From Pseudomonadota bacterium (GTDB lineage: Bacteria > Pseudomonadota > Gammaproteobacteria > Enterobacterales > Enterobacteriaceae), in NCBI GenBank assembly GCA_018261615.1, contig JAGTSE010000028.1, positions 35,603-99,602 of the forward strand: a stretch of 64,000 nt of DNA, in the 5' to 3' direction. How positions within the stretch are numbered: the stretch's first letter is position 1; every line of letters starts with the position of its first letter. The translations under genes and the position numbers were made by a program. Below the pieces are notes generated by a model. It was not told where the DNA came from. It saw only the letters and a program-made list of their open reading frames with translations, and made no database searches. This document shows, one piece after another, positions 34,688 through 43,911 of this stretch.

Positions 34688-34735
34688 CGCCTTTATGCTG
34701 TACGGAGCTGTATCAGGAAATACCTGCGAGGACAC

Positions 34736-34981
34736 ATGATGAACAAAAATAATGCTGGCAACCTGTCTGAACCGAATCAGGCCCGGCCAGTGGCAGCTAT
34801 CAGACCTTCGCCAGAGATGCAGGAGATGCACTTTGTTCTTCAGGACAGGTGTCACACTGTGCTGATGCCACTGGAAACGCTCCTGCGATGCCTGCGTGAA
34901 GCAGAGAAACTGGGCGAGGTACCAGTCATTCCTGAGGCATGGTGGTCACTGCTGAACTGCAAATACCCTGAAATCAGTTAG
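34736..34981 (+). CDS. Small hypothetical protein
   Basis: An 81-aa soluble protein with a core MHFVLQDRCHTVLMPLETLLRCLREAEKLGEVPVIPEAWW. No domain is recognised. It could be a small regulator or accessory protein of the transfer operon. Its end overlaps by 8 bases the end of the convergent minus-strand gene, so a cargo insertion may have occurred just after it. Confidence 0.55.
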   Translation: MMNKNNAGNLSEPNQARPVAAIRPSPEMQEMHFVLQDRCHTVLMPLETLLRCLREAEKLGEVPVIPEAWWSLLNCKYPEIS

Positions 34982-35885
34982 TGAGCAGGTGTGGACCCAG
35001 AATGTCAGCCGCGTGTGCAAGAAGTTTCTGTCCAGCGGCTGAGCTTTCCCACTCAGAAAAATTCACGATATTATTGAAATAGTTAAAGTCGAAATCTATT
35101 TTTTGACGGTAAATTTCACGCGGGGCTTCATAACCACACTTTAGCGTGACCACCATATCCATTGTCTCGCGGAGCACATCGTTGGTCACAACAGCGCTGT
35201 GACAAGTGTAATAGGTCCCAAGAGTCAGGTAATCAGTGCAGGACGGGACTTTGACAAGAAAACCATTCTCGTTCAACAAAAGCCTTTCCGGCTCAGCGAC
35301 CATCAGTGCCTGAGCCATCTCCTTATTCTCCAGTTTTTTGTAAAAAATATCCTGCCAGTCTGCCATATACGCGAATATCCAGGGAATGTTCATTAACGTT
35401 GCCCGGGAATACAGCCACCCTTCCTCACGGGCGTACTGTCGAAGCATGGACACAGCCAGTTTCTCATCAATTCTGATGCCGATAGTTTTACTTAGCAGCC
35501 AGATCACTTTATCAAAATGTTCGATAAGCAACTGAAGTATCAGTCGTGAAAGTGCGCCAGGTGCTCTTTTACCTTTATCTGAACCAGAGCTCTTAGTTTT
35601 GTCCGCATAAGGACAATGTTCGTAGGCTTCCCTGTCGTAGATCCCCACACCAGGCAGTGCTGTATTATAGTGTTTTGCATAGGGAGCGGAGACATTGGCG
35701 GGGAGCCTGTAGATACCTATTATCTGGATCGGATTATTGCAGGCCGGGCAGACTGCAAAATAACGGGGGGAACCAGAATCACTTACTTTATACCAGGGGG
35801 AACGACGAGCAGTGCGCTGTTCGTAACCATCTTTATCGAGTAACCAGTATCCCTGTTTTTTTACATCCAGCTTATAAACATTCAC
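34974..35885 (-). CDS. Unknown cargo protein with a zinc-knuckle-like motif
   Basis: A 303-aa protein on the strand opposite to all transfer genes around it. Near the N-terminus CPACN (about residues 47-51) and a later HCPYA (about 90-94) could bind a metal ion. The middle holds helices (ALSRLILQLLIEHFDKVIWLL, about 109-129). A good site, GGAAGGTGA, sits directly before the ATG. The composition is more AT-rich than its neighbours. I recognise no family; the position in an ICE insertion spot and the opposite strand suggest accessory cargo, perhaps defence. Confidence 0.65.
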   Translation of the reverse strand: MNVYKLDVKKQGYWLLDKDGYEQRTARRSPWYKVSDSGSPRYFAVCPACNNPIQIIGIYRLPANVSAPYAKHYNTALPGVGIYDREAYEHCPYADKTKSSGSDKGKRAPGALSRLILQLLIEHFDKVIWLLSKTIGIRIDEKLAVSMLRQYAREEGWLYSRATLMNIPWIFAYMADWQDIFYKKLENKEMAQALMVAEPERLLLNENGFLVKVPSCTDYLTLGTYYTCHSAVVTNDVLRETMDMVVTLKCGYEAPREIYRQKIDFDFNYFNNIVNFSEWESSAAGQKLLAHAADILGPHLLTN

Positions 35886-36072
35886 CTTCCAGCGCGTCCT
35901 TTCTCAGTCATATTGTTCATTTTTATAACATACCTGTTCTGGTGTCTTAAACATGTGCCATTAAGGAGGATGCCGGTAAGGGGTTATTTTCGTTAGAGCA
36001 TAAATAATTTCCTGCTGTAAGACCTACGCCTTTGCGTCAATCTCCCGACGACCAGTTAACCGGGAGAGCCTC
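35886..36072. promoter_or_regulatory. Divergent promoter region before the RAQPRD gene
   Basis: The 187 bases between the minus-strand cargo gene and the plus-strand RAQPRD gene are AT-rich in the left half and presumably hold both promoters. A possible rightward -10 is TAAATAAT near 36001. No terminator or operator stands out. Confidence 0.35.
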
Positions 36073-36390
36073 ATGCTTCACACCAGAATCCTCACAGCCC
36101 TGCTGATGGCAGTCCTGCCCGCGCTGCAGTGCCACGCTTCAGAGAAAGACGAACTCGCGCTGGTCATGCGCCAGCTTGACCAGGTGCAGGCCGGGCTGGA
36201 CCGCGCCCGTGTGGTGGCGAACCAGACCCAGGATGCCCGCTTTTACTTCGATTACCAGCAGGCGACGCGCGATATCACCACCATGAAGCAGGGGATCTCA
36301 ACCTATCTTGAACCCTCCCGTGCGCAGCCTGCGTCACCGTCGTCTTCTGTCACCGGACAGTACCGCGCACAGGAGCAGGCATGGCGATGA
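36073..36390 (+). CDS. RAQPRD-family ICE protein
   Basis: A 105-aa exported protein of the RAQPRD family (TIGR01690). It has a signal peptide (LTALLMAVLPALQCHA), then ALVMRQLDQVQAGLDRARVV and a FYFDYQQATRDI segment, here at about residues 57-68. It starts the block of small transfer proteins and overlaps the next gene by 10 bases. The protein is probably periplasmic; its role is unknown. Confidence 0.87.
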   Translation: MLHTRILTALLMAVLPALQCHASEKDELALVMRQLDQVQAGLDRARVVANQTQDARFYFDYQQATRDITTMKQGISTYLEPSRAQPASPSSSVTGQYRAQEQAWR

Positions 36391-36626
36391 ACGGTGCACA
36401 GCTTAATGGCTGGAGCGCAGGCACCGGCAGCAGCCTCACGCCTTCGCAACTGAACACGCTCATCCTCGGCACGCTCGCGGTCGTCATCCTCCTGTTCAGC
36501 GCCTGGGCGCTGGTTCAGGCCTATCGCGGGGTTGCCTCGAAATCCGTGACATTCCGTCAGTTCAATGAACTTGCCGTGCGACTGATCGTGCTTTACCTGG
36601 CAATGCTGTTTCTGTTTTTCCACTGA
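36381..36626 (+). CDS. TIGR03758-family small ICE membrane protein
   Basis: An 81-aa protein with two membrane helices (TLILGTLAVVILLFSAWALVQAY and LIVLYLAMLFLFF) joined by a short basic loop with the conserved VTFRQFNELAVR. It belongs to the set of small inner-membrane proteins preceding the VirB8-like component. I infer a pilin-like or channel-associated role from position only. Confidence 0.85.
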   Translation: MAMNGAQLNGWSAGTGSSLTPSQLNTLILGTLAVVILLFSAWALVQAYRGVASKSVTFRQFNELAVRLIVLYLAMLFLFFH

Positions 36627-36639
36627 AAGGACCATATCA

Positions 36640-37005
36640 ATGATATCCACATTACTCAGGCGTTACCGGGCCATCCGGGCCCGTGCAAAACACATACTGC
36701 TGACAGGGCTTTTCTTTACCGGCAATGCCCTGGCAGATCTGCCCTCCGTCGAGCAGCCGACAACCGGTGGCGGTGGGGGAACCTATAACACCATGATGGG
36801 CTACGCCAAAATGGGAGGGCTGGCCTTGGGCCTTCTGGTAAGCGTAGGGGCGTTCCTGGCCGTAGCGCACGCGGTCATTACTTCCTTTCATGACATACGT
36901 AAGGGTAAAGGCTCCTGGACAGAATTCATTCTGTATGCCGTCGTCGGCGTCATTCTTATCCTTGTAGTCATTTTTCTGGCGACCAAAGCGTCAGATATTC
37001 TGTAA
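36640..37005 (+). CDS. TIGR03745-family ICE membrane protein (VirB2-like)
   Basis: A 121-aa protein with a cleavable N-terminal signal (LLTGLFFTGNALA), a Gly-rich stretch (TTGGGGGTY) and two hydrophobic helices (GLALGLLVSVGAFLAVAHAVI and FILYAVVGVILILVVIFLA). Size, signal peptide and two helices resemble VirB2/TraA conjugative pilins, so it may be the mating-channel pilin. That homology is inferred from architecture. Confidence 0.83.
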   Translation: MISTLLRRYRAIRARAKHILLTGLFFTGNALADLPSVEQPTTGGGGGTYNTMMGYAKMGGLALGLLVSVGAFLAVAHAVITSFHDIRKGKGSWTEFILYAVVGVILILVVIFLATKASDIL

Positions 37006-37014
37006 GGAGACTCT

Positions 37015-37389
37015 ATGGCCGTCATCGATTTCCTTCCTGACCGTCTGAACAACCCGCCTGTGGTGTGGAAAGGTTTCACGTCTGGTGAATTTCTTCTGGC
37101 GGCCATCACCGGCGTCATTGCCGGTATTCCGCTGGCGGTGCCGCTGGCTCTGGTGCCCTTCATCGGCTGGCTGGCCTTTCCCACCTGTATGCTGCTGATG
37201 CCGATGTTCGTCATCTTCTTCGGCGGGGGCTGGATAGCGGGTTACAAGCGCGGTAAGCCGGAGAATTATATCTGGCAACGCCTGGAGGAAATCCGCTGTC
37301 GTACCGGTCTGTCCCGCACCCTGATCCTCAACAGCCGGGCATGGGAGATGAAACGTACCACAGCGATAAAACGCGGAGGTCTGTCATGA
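37015..37389 (+). CDS. TIGR03750-family ICE membrane protein (TraL/VirB3-like)
   Basis: A 124-aa protein: VIDFLPDRLNNPPVVWKG at the N-terminus, two hydrophobic segments (FLLAAITGVIAGIPLAV and LMPMFVIFFGGGWIAG), and a basic C-terminal tail (GKPENYIWQRLEE). Placement after the VirB2-like gene and before the VirB8-like gene matches VirB3/TraL, inner-membrane partners of the VirB4 ATPase. It overlaps the next gene by 4 bases. Confidence 0.85.
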   Translation: MAVIDFLPDRLNNPPVVWKGFTSGEFLLAAITGVIAGIPLAVPLALVPFIGWLAFPTCMLLMPMFVIFFGGGWIAGYKRGKPENYIWQRLEEIRCRTGLSRTLILNSRAWEMKRTTAIKRGGLS

Positions 37390-38030
37390 GTCGTTTCCGC
37401 AATGGCATGACCGCGCGGGATAATCACATTTTCTCCTTGCGCATCGCCTGTGCGCTGCTATTCGCTGGCATGCTGATGGCCGGTATCGGCTGGATGCGTG
37501 CACCGTCAGAACTTACCATCCACAATCCGCCGGATCTGCGCTCAGGCAGCACCCGTAAATGGTGGGAAGTGCCGCCTTCCACCGTGTACAGCTTTGCCTT
37601 CTATATCTTTCAGCAACTGAATTCCTGGCCGAAGAACGGCGAGGTGGATTATCCGGCAAAAATTGCCCAGATGAGTCCTTACCTGACGCCGTCCTGCCAG
37701 GATTTTCTCAATAAAGATGCTGAGATGCGTAAAAACAGCGACGAGCTCCGCGACCGCGTGCGCGTGGTGTATGAGATCCCACGTCGTGGTTACAGCAGCC
37801 GCAGCGTCACCATTCTCGATCAGGACCACTGGATAGCACAGCTCGATCTGGTGGCGGATGAGTATTACCACACTGAGCCGGTAAAACGTGCGCTGGTCCG
37901 CTATCCGCTGAAAGTGGTGCGCTGGGAGGGTGATCCGGAACGCAATCCCTTCGGACTTGCTCTGGACTGTTATGCGGCCACCCCGCAGCGGCTGGAGGCC
38001 GTCACGCTGCCTGAGCCGGAGAAAAAGTGA
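37386..38030 (+). CDS. TIGR03746/PFL_4703-family ICE protein (VirB8/TraE-like)
   Basis: A 214-aa bitopic protein with one N-terminal membrane helix (IACALLFAGMLMAGIGWM, about residues 20-37) and a periplasmic domain with VPPSTVYSFAFYIFQQLNSWP and SPYLTPSCQDFLNKD. This is the TraE/VirB8 plan, an inner-membrane assembly factor of type IV secretion channels. The ATG at 37386 overlaps the previous stop, and the end overlaps the next start. Confidence 0.87.
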   Translation: MSRFRNGMTARDNHIFSLRIACALLFAGMLMAGIGWMRAPSELTIHNPPDLRSGSTRKWWEVPPSTVYSFAFYIFQQLNSWPKNGEVDYPAKIAQMSPYLTPSCQDFLNKDAEMRKNSDELRDRVRVVYEIPRRGYSSRSVTILDQDHWIAQLDLVADEYYHTEPVKRALVRYPLKVVRWEGDPERNPFGLALDCYAATPQRLEAVTLPEPEKK

Positions 38031-38938
38031 TGAATAACCCGTTAAAAAAATGCCGTCTGCTCCTGCTCGCCGGACTGATCCTGTCGGGGGCGGCAGACGC
38101 TGTGGAGCTGATGAAGTGGGAACGTATCCCGCTGCAGGTTCCCATGACGGTGGGTCAGGAACGTATCGTTTTTGTGAATAAAAACGTGCGTGTCGGCTTT
38201 CCACCCGCGCTTAACAATAAGCTGCGTATTCAGAGCACCGGCGGCGTGGTGTATCTCGATGCGAGTGAGGCGTTTCCGGTGACGCGGCTTGAGCTGCAGA
38301 ACAAGGAAAACGGGGAAATTATTCTGCTCGATGTATCAGCCGCACCGGGAAAAACCACGCGTGAACCCGTGAAAATTGTCTATGACGGCGAAGTGGCCAC
38401 CGCAACCGCCAGTGACAGGCAGTCCGTCAGCAGCGAGGGTGACAGCACCGGCCGCAGTGCTCAACAGGCTGATACGGAAACCACAAAGCCGGACCGTAAG
38501 CCCGCGAAACTGAATGCACCGCTGCCGGTGGTCCTGACCCGCTATGCGGCCCAGAACATGTACGGTCCGTTGCGTACGGTTGAACCGGTGCCGGGTATCA
38601 GCCCGGTGTCACTGAAGCTGCCTTCCGTCATCACCACACTGATGCCTGCTGAACCGGTCACCGTCACGCCGATGGCCGCCTGGAGTCTGCAGGGCAGCAG
38701 CGTCGTCGCGCTGCAGGTCCGTAACCGTTCTGCCGGCAAGGTCATTCTTGATCCCCGCGCGCTGGAAGGTCAGTTTACCACGGCCACCTTCCAGCACCGC
38801 TGGCTGGGGCGCGCAGGCACACCGGAGGATACAACGGTCCTCTATCTGGTGACGCCCGGACGCCCGGAGGGTGCCTTCATTGCTGAGCCACCCTCGCTGC
38901 AGCCCGCTGACGGACATAAACGGAGAGCGAAAAAATGA
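38030..38938 (+). CDS. TIGR03749-family ICE protein (TraK/VirB9-like)
   Basis: A 302-aa exported protein: signal peptide (LLLLAGLILSGAADA), then VELMKWERIPLQVPMTVGQERIV and a beta-rich domain (VGFPPALNNKLRIQSTGGVVYL). The C-terminal domain begins near residue 170 (YAAQNMYGPLRTVEP). The layout is that of TraK/VirB9, the outer-membrane-complex component that contacts the VirB10-like protein encoded next. It overlaps the next gene by 4 bases. Confidence 0.85.
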   Translation: MNNPLKKCRLLLLAGLILSGAADAVELMKWERIPLQVPMTVGQERIVFVNKNVRVGFPPALNNKLRIQSTGGVVYLDASEAFPVTRLELQNKENGEIILLDVSAAPGKTTREPVKIVYDGEVATATASDRQSVSSEGDSTGRSAQQADTETTKPDRKPAKLNAPLPVVLTRYAAQNMYGPLRTVEPVPGISPVSLKLPSVITTLMPAEPVTVTPMAAWSLQGSSVVALQVRNRSAGKVILDPRALEGQFTTATFQHRWLGRAGTPEDTTVLYLVTPGRPEGAFIAEPPSLQPADGHKRRAKK

Positions 38939-40458
38939 AGGCACCCTCCTCAAATCTTCTCGTGAAAGTCGCCGTTCCGGTGGTACTGGCCAGCGCGGTG
39001 GTGGTGGGCGTGAAATCCTGCTCAGGGGGTGGGAATCAGACGGCTGCGCCACATGCCGCCAGCAATGTTGCGCTGAAGGACCTGTCGCCGGAAGATCTCA
39101 AAGCGCTGGGTATTGAAGGTGACACGCCGCAGGACACACTGCGCACGGTGGTGGGAAATTTCCGCAAAGTGCAGGACCGTCTCGATACGCTCGCGGACGA
39201 TAACAAAAAGCTCAGCGACGAAAATAAAGCCCTGAAAACCACCAACAGCAATGTGGACACGCAGATTAATCAGGCAGTAAGCAATGCCCGTGCCGAGGAG
39301 GCGCAGAAACGCCAGCAGCTCAGTGCAGAGGTTACCGATCTCAGTACCCAGGTCAAACAGCTGATGGATCAGTTGCGCAATGGCGGTGCCGGCACGGAAT
39401 CCGGAAAAAACAGCGGCTCCGGCAGTGATATTCCGATCGGGCTGGGCTATGACAGTGGGCTGAACAGCGGCGCTTCCGGTGTCTCGTCTTCCTCCGATGG
39501 TCTGCAGTGGGTCGAACCCAGAGACGGTGTCTCCGTGGATGCCAGCGGCCGGCCGGTGACTGACAGCAACAGGAATAACGCCACCGGCTTCTCGTTTGCC
39601 ACGTCGTTTGCTGATGCCGCTGATGCCGGTAAACAGGCCGTCGGCAACACCGCAGCAGCGGTACAGACGCAGCTTACGGATGCACAGAAGGCCACCGACC
39701 CGGTGTACACGCTGCCGGAGAATTCCACCCTCGTTGGCAGTCGCGCGATGACCGCACTGCTGGGGCGTATCCCCGTGGATGGCAAAGTGACCGACCCCTA
39801 TCCCTTCAAGGTGATGATTGGCAAAGACAACCTGACGGCAAACGGCATTGAGCTGCCCGACGTGCAGGGGGCCATTGTTTCCGGCACGGCGACGGGCGAC
39901 TGGACGCTGTCATGCGTGCGGGGCTCCATTACCAGCATCACCTTTGTCTTCAGCGACGGCACGGTCAGGACGCTGCCTTCGCCTGACGGTCAGGGGCAGA
40001 ACGGAAACAGCAGTAATCAGAACAGTCAGGGCGGTAATAACAGCAGTATTGGCTGGTTGTCCGATGATAACGGTATTCCCTGCATCTCCGGGACGCGCAA
40101 GAGCAATGCTTCGACATATCTGCCGACCATCACCGCACTTGCGGCCGCCAGTGCGGCGGGGGATGCCGTGGCAGAAAACCAGAGTACCGGCCAGACCAAC
40201 GCTTACGGTGGCGTGACCTCAACGCTCACCGGTAATGCGGGTCAGGCCGTTCTGGGTAAAGCGCTCTCCGGCGGCATGCGTGAGACCGTTGACTGGGTGA
40301 AGGCCCGCTATGGCCAGACGTTTGATGCCATCTACGTGCCGCCGGGCCAGACAGTGGCTTTGCACATCACGCGCCAGCTGGCCATCGATTACGAGGAAAA
40401 AGGCCGCAGGGTTAAATACGATTTCAGCCTGGCCGGCAGCGGCACGGGTATGGACTGA
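38935..40458 (+). CDS. TIGR03752-family ICE protein (TraB/VirB10-like)
   Basis: A 507-aa bitopic protein: N-terminal membrane helix (VAVPVVLASAVVVGV), a coiled coil (LDTLADDNKKLSDENKALK, about residues 82-100), a Gly/Ser-rich linker and a beta-rich C-terminal domain with the outer-membrane-spanning region (NAYGGVTSTLTGNAGQAVLGKAL) and a final YVPPGQTVALHITRQLAIDY strand. This is the TraB/VirB10 plan, linking both membranes and sensing the ATPases. Confidence 0.88.
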   Translation: MKAPSSNLLVKVAVPVVLASAVVVGVKSCSGGGNQTAAPHAASNVALKDLSPEDLKALGIEGDTPQDTLRTVVGNFRKVQDRLDTLADDNKKLSDENKALKTTNSNVDTQINQAVSNARAEEAQKRQQLSAEVTDLSTQVKQLMDQLRNGGAGTESGKNSGSGSDIPIGLGYDSGLNSGASGVSSSSDGLQWVEPRDGVSVDASGRPVTDSNRNNATGFSFATSFADAADAGKQAVGNTAAAVQTQLTDAQKATDPVYTLPENSTLVGSRAMTALLGRIPVDGKVTDPYPFKVMIGKDNLTANGIELPDVQGAIVSGTATGDWTLSCVRGSITSITFVFSDGTVRTLPSPDGQGQNGNSSNQNSQGGNNSSIGWLSDDNGIPCISGTRKSNASTYLPTITALAAASAAGDAVAENQSTGQTNAYGGVTSTLTGNAGQAVLGKALSGGMRETVDWVKARYGQTFDAIYVPPGQTVALHITRQLAIDYEEKGRRVKYDFSLAGSGTGMD

Positions 40459-40468
40459 GGGGAAACTG

Positions 40469-40693
40469 ATGCAAAACACTGATTTCGAATACCGGGTGGG
40501 GTATTCCCCGCTCAGTGGAAGGCTTTATGCCGGTATGGTCAGAAAAGATAGCGGAAAATGGGAGGGGCAGCCACACGACGTGACGGACCGGGTTACATAT
40601 TCCGTCGGCCATTTTCCGCTGTCGGACGGGCGCATGCTGCGTCTGTCAGCGTATGTTACTGACCCGGAAGGGGCTGAGGTGCCCGATGCGTAG
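40469..40693 (+). CDS. Small conserved ICE protein
   Basis: A 74-aa soluble protein (FEYRVGYSPLSGRLYAGMVRKDSGKWEG...) with several aromatic residues and no signal peptide. GAGGGGAAA precedes the ATG. It lies between the VirB10-like and lipoprotein genes and overlaps the latter by 8 bases. No function can be assigned. Confidence 0.65.
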   Translation: MQNTDFEYRVGYSPLSGRLYAGMVRKDSGKWEGQPHDVTDRVTYSVGHFPLSDGRMLRLSAYVTDPEGAEVPDA

Positions 40694-41102
40694 CGGTAAA
40701 TCCTTTTCAGTCCTGCTTTCAGGCTGCACGTTGATTATGTTGCTGACCGGCTGCAGCACGTCAAAAGATGAGATGCTGCCGCCCGGTGACAGCACCATGC
40801 TGGAGCTCTGGAATGATGGTGCATCTGCAACACATGCAACTGGCGAGAGCCGAACCACCCTGCGCCGCCCGGTCACTGACAGTGACCGGGCTATTTCACA
40901 ACAGACCCGGGACAGCTATAGCCGCACTCAGGAGAACGAAATCCAGCAGACGTTTCCGCGCCTGCCCAATCCTGACATGGTGATGTACGTCTTCCCGCAT
41001 CTGGCTGACGGCAACACGCCGGTGCCCGGCTACAGCACCGTCTTTCCCTTCTACAGCCAGGTGCAGTATGCGCTGCCCGGCGAGCGCACGGAGGACCTGT
41101 AA
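40686..41102 (+). CDS. TIGR03751-family conjugal transfer lipoprotein
   Basis: A 138-aa lipoprotein: signal peptide with lipobox LTGC (about residues 20-23), then DEMLPPGDSTMLELWN and the FPRLPNPDMVMYVFPHL segment (about residues 90-106). It resembles TraV/VirB7-type lipoproteins that stabilise the outer-membrane complex. The ATG at 40686 overlaps the previous gene; its stop shares a base with the ATPase start. Confidence 0.85.
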   Translation: MRSGKSFSVLLSGCTLIMLLTGCSTSKDEMLPPGDSTMLELWNDGASATHATGESRTTLRRPVTDSDRAISQQTRDSYSRTQENEIQQTFPRLPNPDMVMYVFPHLADGNTPVPGYSTVFPFYSQVQYALPGERTEDL

Positions 41103-43900
41103 TGGCTTTTTCACTGTTCCGCCACAGGGCTCAGGCTCAGGATGCGCACCAGTACGGTGACGGGCCGTTTTCTGTTAACGGCCATGAACCCCTGACGCGC
41201 GAGGGACGTTTGACCCGCAGCGAGGAAGAGAAGTTGTATGAAACGGCCCCGTCCATCATCGATCACATTCCCTGGGGGGAATATCTCGCTGAACATCAGT
41301 GCATCCTGCTTGATGACGGCATGTCCGTAGGGGCAGTCTACGAAATCATCCCTGTGGGCACCGAGGGGCGTCCGGATTCCCGCCTGGAGGAAATCCGCGA
41401 TGTGGTCGAGAACGCTCTGCAGGACAGTCTCCCTGAACTGGATACACATCAGTGGGTAGTGCAGTTCTACTGTCAGGATGAGTCTGACCTGATGACGTAT
41501 ATGGATAAGATCCGGGGGTATGTGAAGCCCCGGGCGCAGGGCACCGACTTCACCGACGCCTGGCTGAAGGAGCAGGCCCGTCACCTGCAGAATGTATCCA
41601 CTGAAAAAGGCCTGTTTGTCGATGAGGCCGTCACCGGTGCGCCGTGGCGCGGTCAGATACGTCGTACGCGTATGGTCATCTACCGCTGGGTGGAATTACC
41701 ATATCGCGATCCGATAGCCCCCGAGGTGCTACTGAAACAGGTCTGCGACCGCCTGACGGCCGCCATGAGCGGTGCCGGTATTCATTGCCAGCGCCAGAAC
41801 GGTGAACAGATCCACAGCTGGCTGCTGCGCTGGTTCAATCCGGAACCGACCTGGGTGGATAAGACCACGTTGTATCGCTGTGCCAGACACACTGACGACG
41901 CTCCTGGTGAATTGCCGTTGCTGAATGATTTCAGTGAGAGTCTGTGGTTTACCCGCCCCCGCAGTGATGCGGAGAAAGGTGTATGGTGGTTTGATGATGT
42001 CGCGCACAGGGCGGTGCCGGTGGCGCGTCTGCGCACAACACCGTCCACGGGGCACCTGACCGGTGAAGTCCGCCGCGGCGATAATATCAATGCCATTATG
42101 GACCTGCTGCCGGAAGGCACGGTACTCGTCATGACGCTGGTTATACAGCCCCAGGACAAGCTGGAGGAGGACTTTGCCCGGCTGAGTCGCGACTCGATGG
42201 GGGAGAACGTGGATTCGCTGCGTGCCCGGGAGGATGCGGCAACAGCGCGAACTTATCTCGGTAACAAGCACAAACTTTACCGTGCTGCCATTACCCTGCT
42301 GATTAAAGCCCGCGACCTGCCTTCACTGGACAAGCGCTATCTCGACCTCAGCAGTAAGCTGCTGAACTGCGGGCTGGAGCCGGTAAACCCGGAGCATGAT
42401 ATCGGGCCGCTCAGCACCTATATGCGTGCATTACCCATGTGCTTCAATCCGGCACAGGACCGGCACAACTGGTATACGCGGCTGATGTTCGTGCAGCATT
42501 TTTCCTGCCTGGCCCCGGTATACGGGCGTGACACTGGCACTGGCAACCCGGGCTTTACCTTTTTTAACCGGGGCGGTGGTCCGCTGTCCGTCGATCCCCT
42601 CAACAAAAATGACCGTACGCAGAACGCCCACCTCCTGCTTTTTGGGCCGACTGGTGCGGGTAAATCGGCTACTGCACTTGATAAGCTGGCACAGGTTATA
42701 GCCATTTACCGTTCACGTATATTTTTACTGGAAGCGGGTAATAGCTTCGGGCTGGCCGGAGACTATTTTGAGTCCCTGGGACTTACCGTTCATCGTGTCA
42801 GCATCAAGCCCGGTAAGGCTATTTCGCTGGCACCGTTCGGGGATTCGCATCTGCTGATGCAGGAAAAACCGGATGAACTCATTATCAGTGAAGACGCCCT
42901 GCCGGATATTGATGACGATGAGGATAAGGATGAAAAACGTGATGTGCTTGGTGAGATGGAGATTGCAGCACGCCTGATGATTACCGGCGGCGAGCCAGCG
43001 GAGGAGCAGAGAATGACTCGCGCCGATCGCGGGATGATCCGCGAGGCCATCATGATCGCCTCGCGGAGTACGTTTGAGGCCGGTCGGCAGATGTTGCCTG
43101 AAGATCTGATGTTTGCGCTGCAGGGCATCGCCCGGGATGTTGGTATGGGTGAAGACGGTCGCGAAAGGCGTACGGCCGCGCGCCGGGCTCGTGCTGAGGA
43201 AATGTCGGAAGCACTACGGATGTTTACCGAAGGATTTGAAGGTGAGCTTTTTAACCGTCCGGGTACGCCGTGGCCGGAGGCTGATGTGACCATCGTTGAT
43301 CTCGGCACGCTGGCGCGCGAAGGTTATGAGGCGCAGATGGCCGTTGCGGTTATTTCCCTGCTCAACACCATCAACAATATTGCTGAGCGCGAGCAGTACA
43401 GTGACCGGGATATTATCGTGTCGATCGATGAGGCGCATATCGTGACTGCAAATCCCCTGATGGGGCCTTATGCCACAAAGATTGTGAAAATGTGGCGTAA
43501 GCTGGGTGCCTGGCTCTGGCTATTCACGCAGAACCTGGCTGACTTTCCGGATACGGCCAAAAAGATGCTCAATATGGCAGAGTGGTGGATTTGTCTGGTG
43601 ATGCCCCCTGATGAAGTGGAGCAGATAGCTCGCTTTAAAACGCTGAACAGTGAACAGAAGGCGATGCTGTTGTCTGCCACCAAACTTCCTAAAAAATATA
43701 CGGAAGGCGTTATTTTGTCACGTAAGGTGCAGGCCCTGTTCCGTGCCGTGCCCCCGAGCCTCTACCTTGCTCTGGGTATGACAGAAAAAGAAGAAAAAGC
43801 TGAAAGACGGCACATTATGAACGAATTACAGTGCAGTGAACTTGAGGCTGCGTTTCATGTTGCGCGCCGGCTTGATGAAAATCGCGGACTGAGTATCTGA
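41102..43900 (+). CDS. VirB4-like conjugative transfer ATPase (TIGR03744)
   Basis: A 932-aa ATPase of the TIGR03744/PFL_4706 group, equivalent to TraC/VirB4, which powers assembly of the conjugation channel at the inner membrane. Walker A is FGPTGAGKSAT at about residues 515-525; Walker B is IIVSIDEAH at about 771-779, followed by WLWLFTQNLADFPD. The N-terminal half (about 1-450) is the VirB4 N-domain. An acidic insert (DIDDDEDKDEKRD) lies near residue 605. It is followed closely by the last gene of this sub-block. Confidence 0.92.
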   Translation: MAFSLFRHRAQAQDAHQYGDGPFSVNGHEPLTREGRLTRSEEEKLYETAPSIIDHIPWGEYLAEHQCILLDDGMSVGAVYEIIPVGTEGRPDSRLEEIRDVVENALQDSLPELDTHQWVVQFYCQDESDLMTYMDKIRGYVKPRAQGTDFTDAWLKEQARHLQNVSTEKGLFVDEAVTGAPWRGQIRRTRMVIYRWVELPYRDPIAPEVLLKQVCDRLTAAMSGAGIHCQRQNGEQIHSWLLRWFNPEPTWVDKTTLYRCARHTDDAPGELPLLNDFSESLWFTRPRSDAEKGVWWFDDVAHRAVPVARLRTTPSTGHLTGEVRRGDNINAIMDLLPEGTVLVMTLVIQPQDKLEEDFARLSRDSMGENVDSLRAREDAATARTYLGNKHKLYRAAITLLIKARDLPSLDKRYLDLSSKLLNCGLEPVNPEHDIGPLSTYMRALPMCFNPAQDRHNWYTRLMFVQHFSCLAPVYGRDTGTGNPGFTFFNRGGGPLSVDPLNKNDRTQNAHLLLFGPTGAGKSATALDKLAQVIAIYRSRIFLLEAGNSFGLAGDYFESLGLTVHRVSIKPGKAISLAPFGDSHLLMQEKPDELIISEDALPDIDDDEDKDEKRDVLGEMEIAARLMITGGEPAEEQRMTRADRGMIREAIMIASRSTFEAGRQMLPEDLMFALQGIARDVGMGEDGRERRTAARRARAEEMSEALRMFTEGFEGELFNRPGTPWPEADVTIVDLGTLAREGYEAQMAVAVISLLNTINNIAEREQYSDRDIIVSIDEAHIVTANPLMGPYATKIVKMWRKLGAWLWLFTQNLADFPDTAKKMLNMAEWWICLVMPPDEVEQIARFKTLNSEQKAMLLSATKLPKKYTEGVILSRKVQALFRAVPPSLYLALGMTEKEEKAERRHIMNELQCSELEAAFHVARRLDENRGLSI

Positions 43901-43911
43901 CAGGGGAATCC

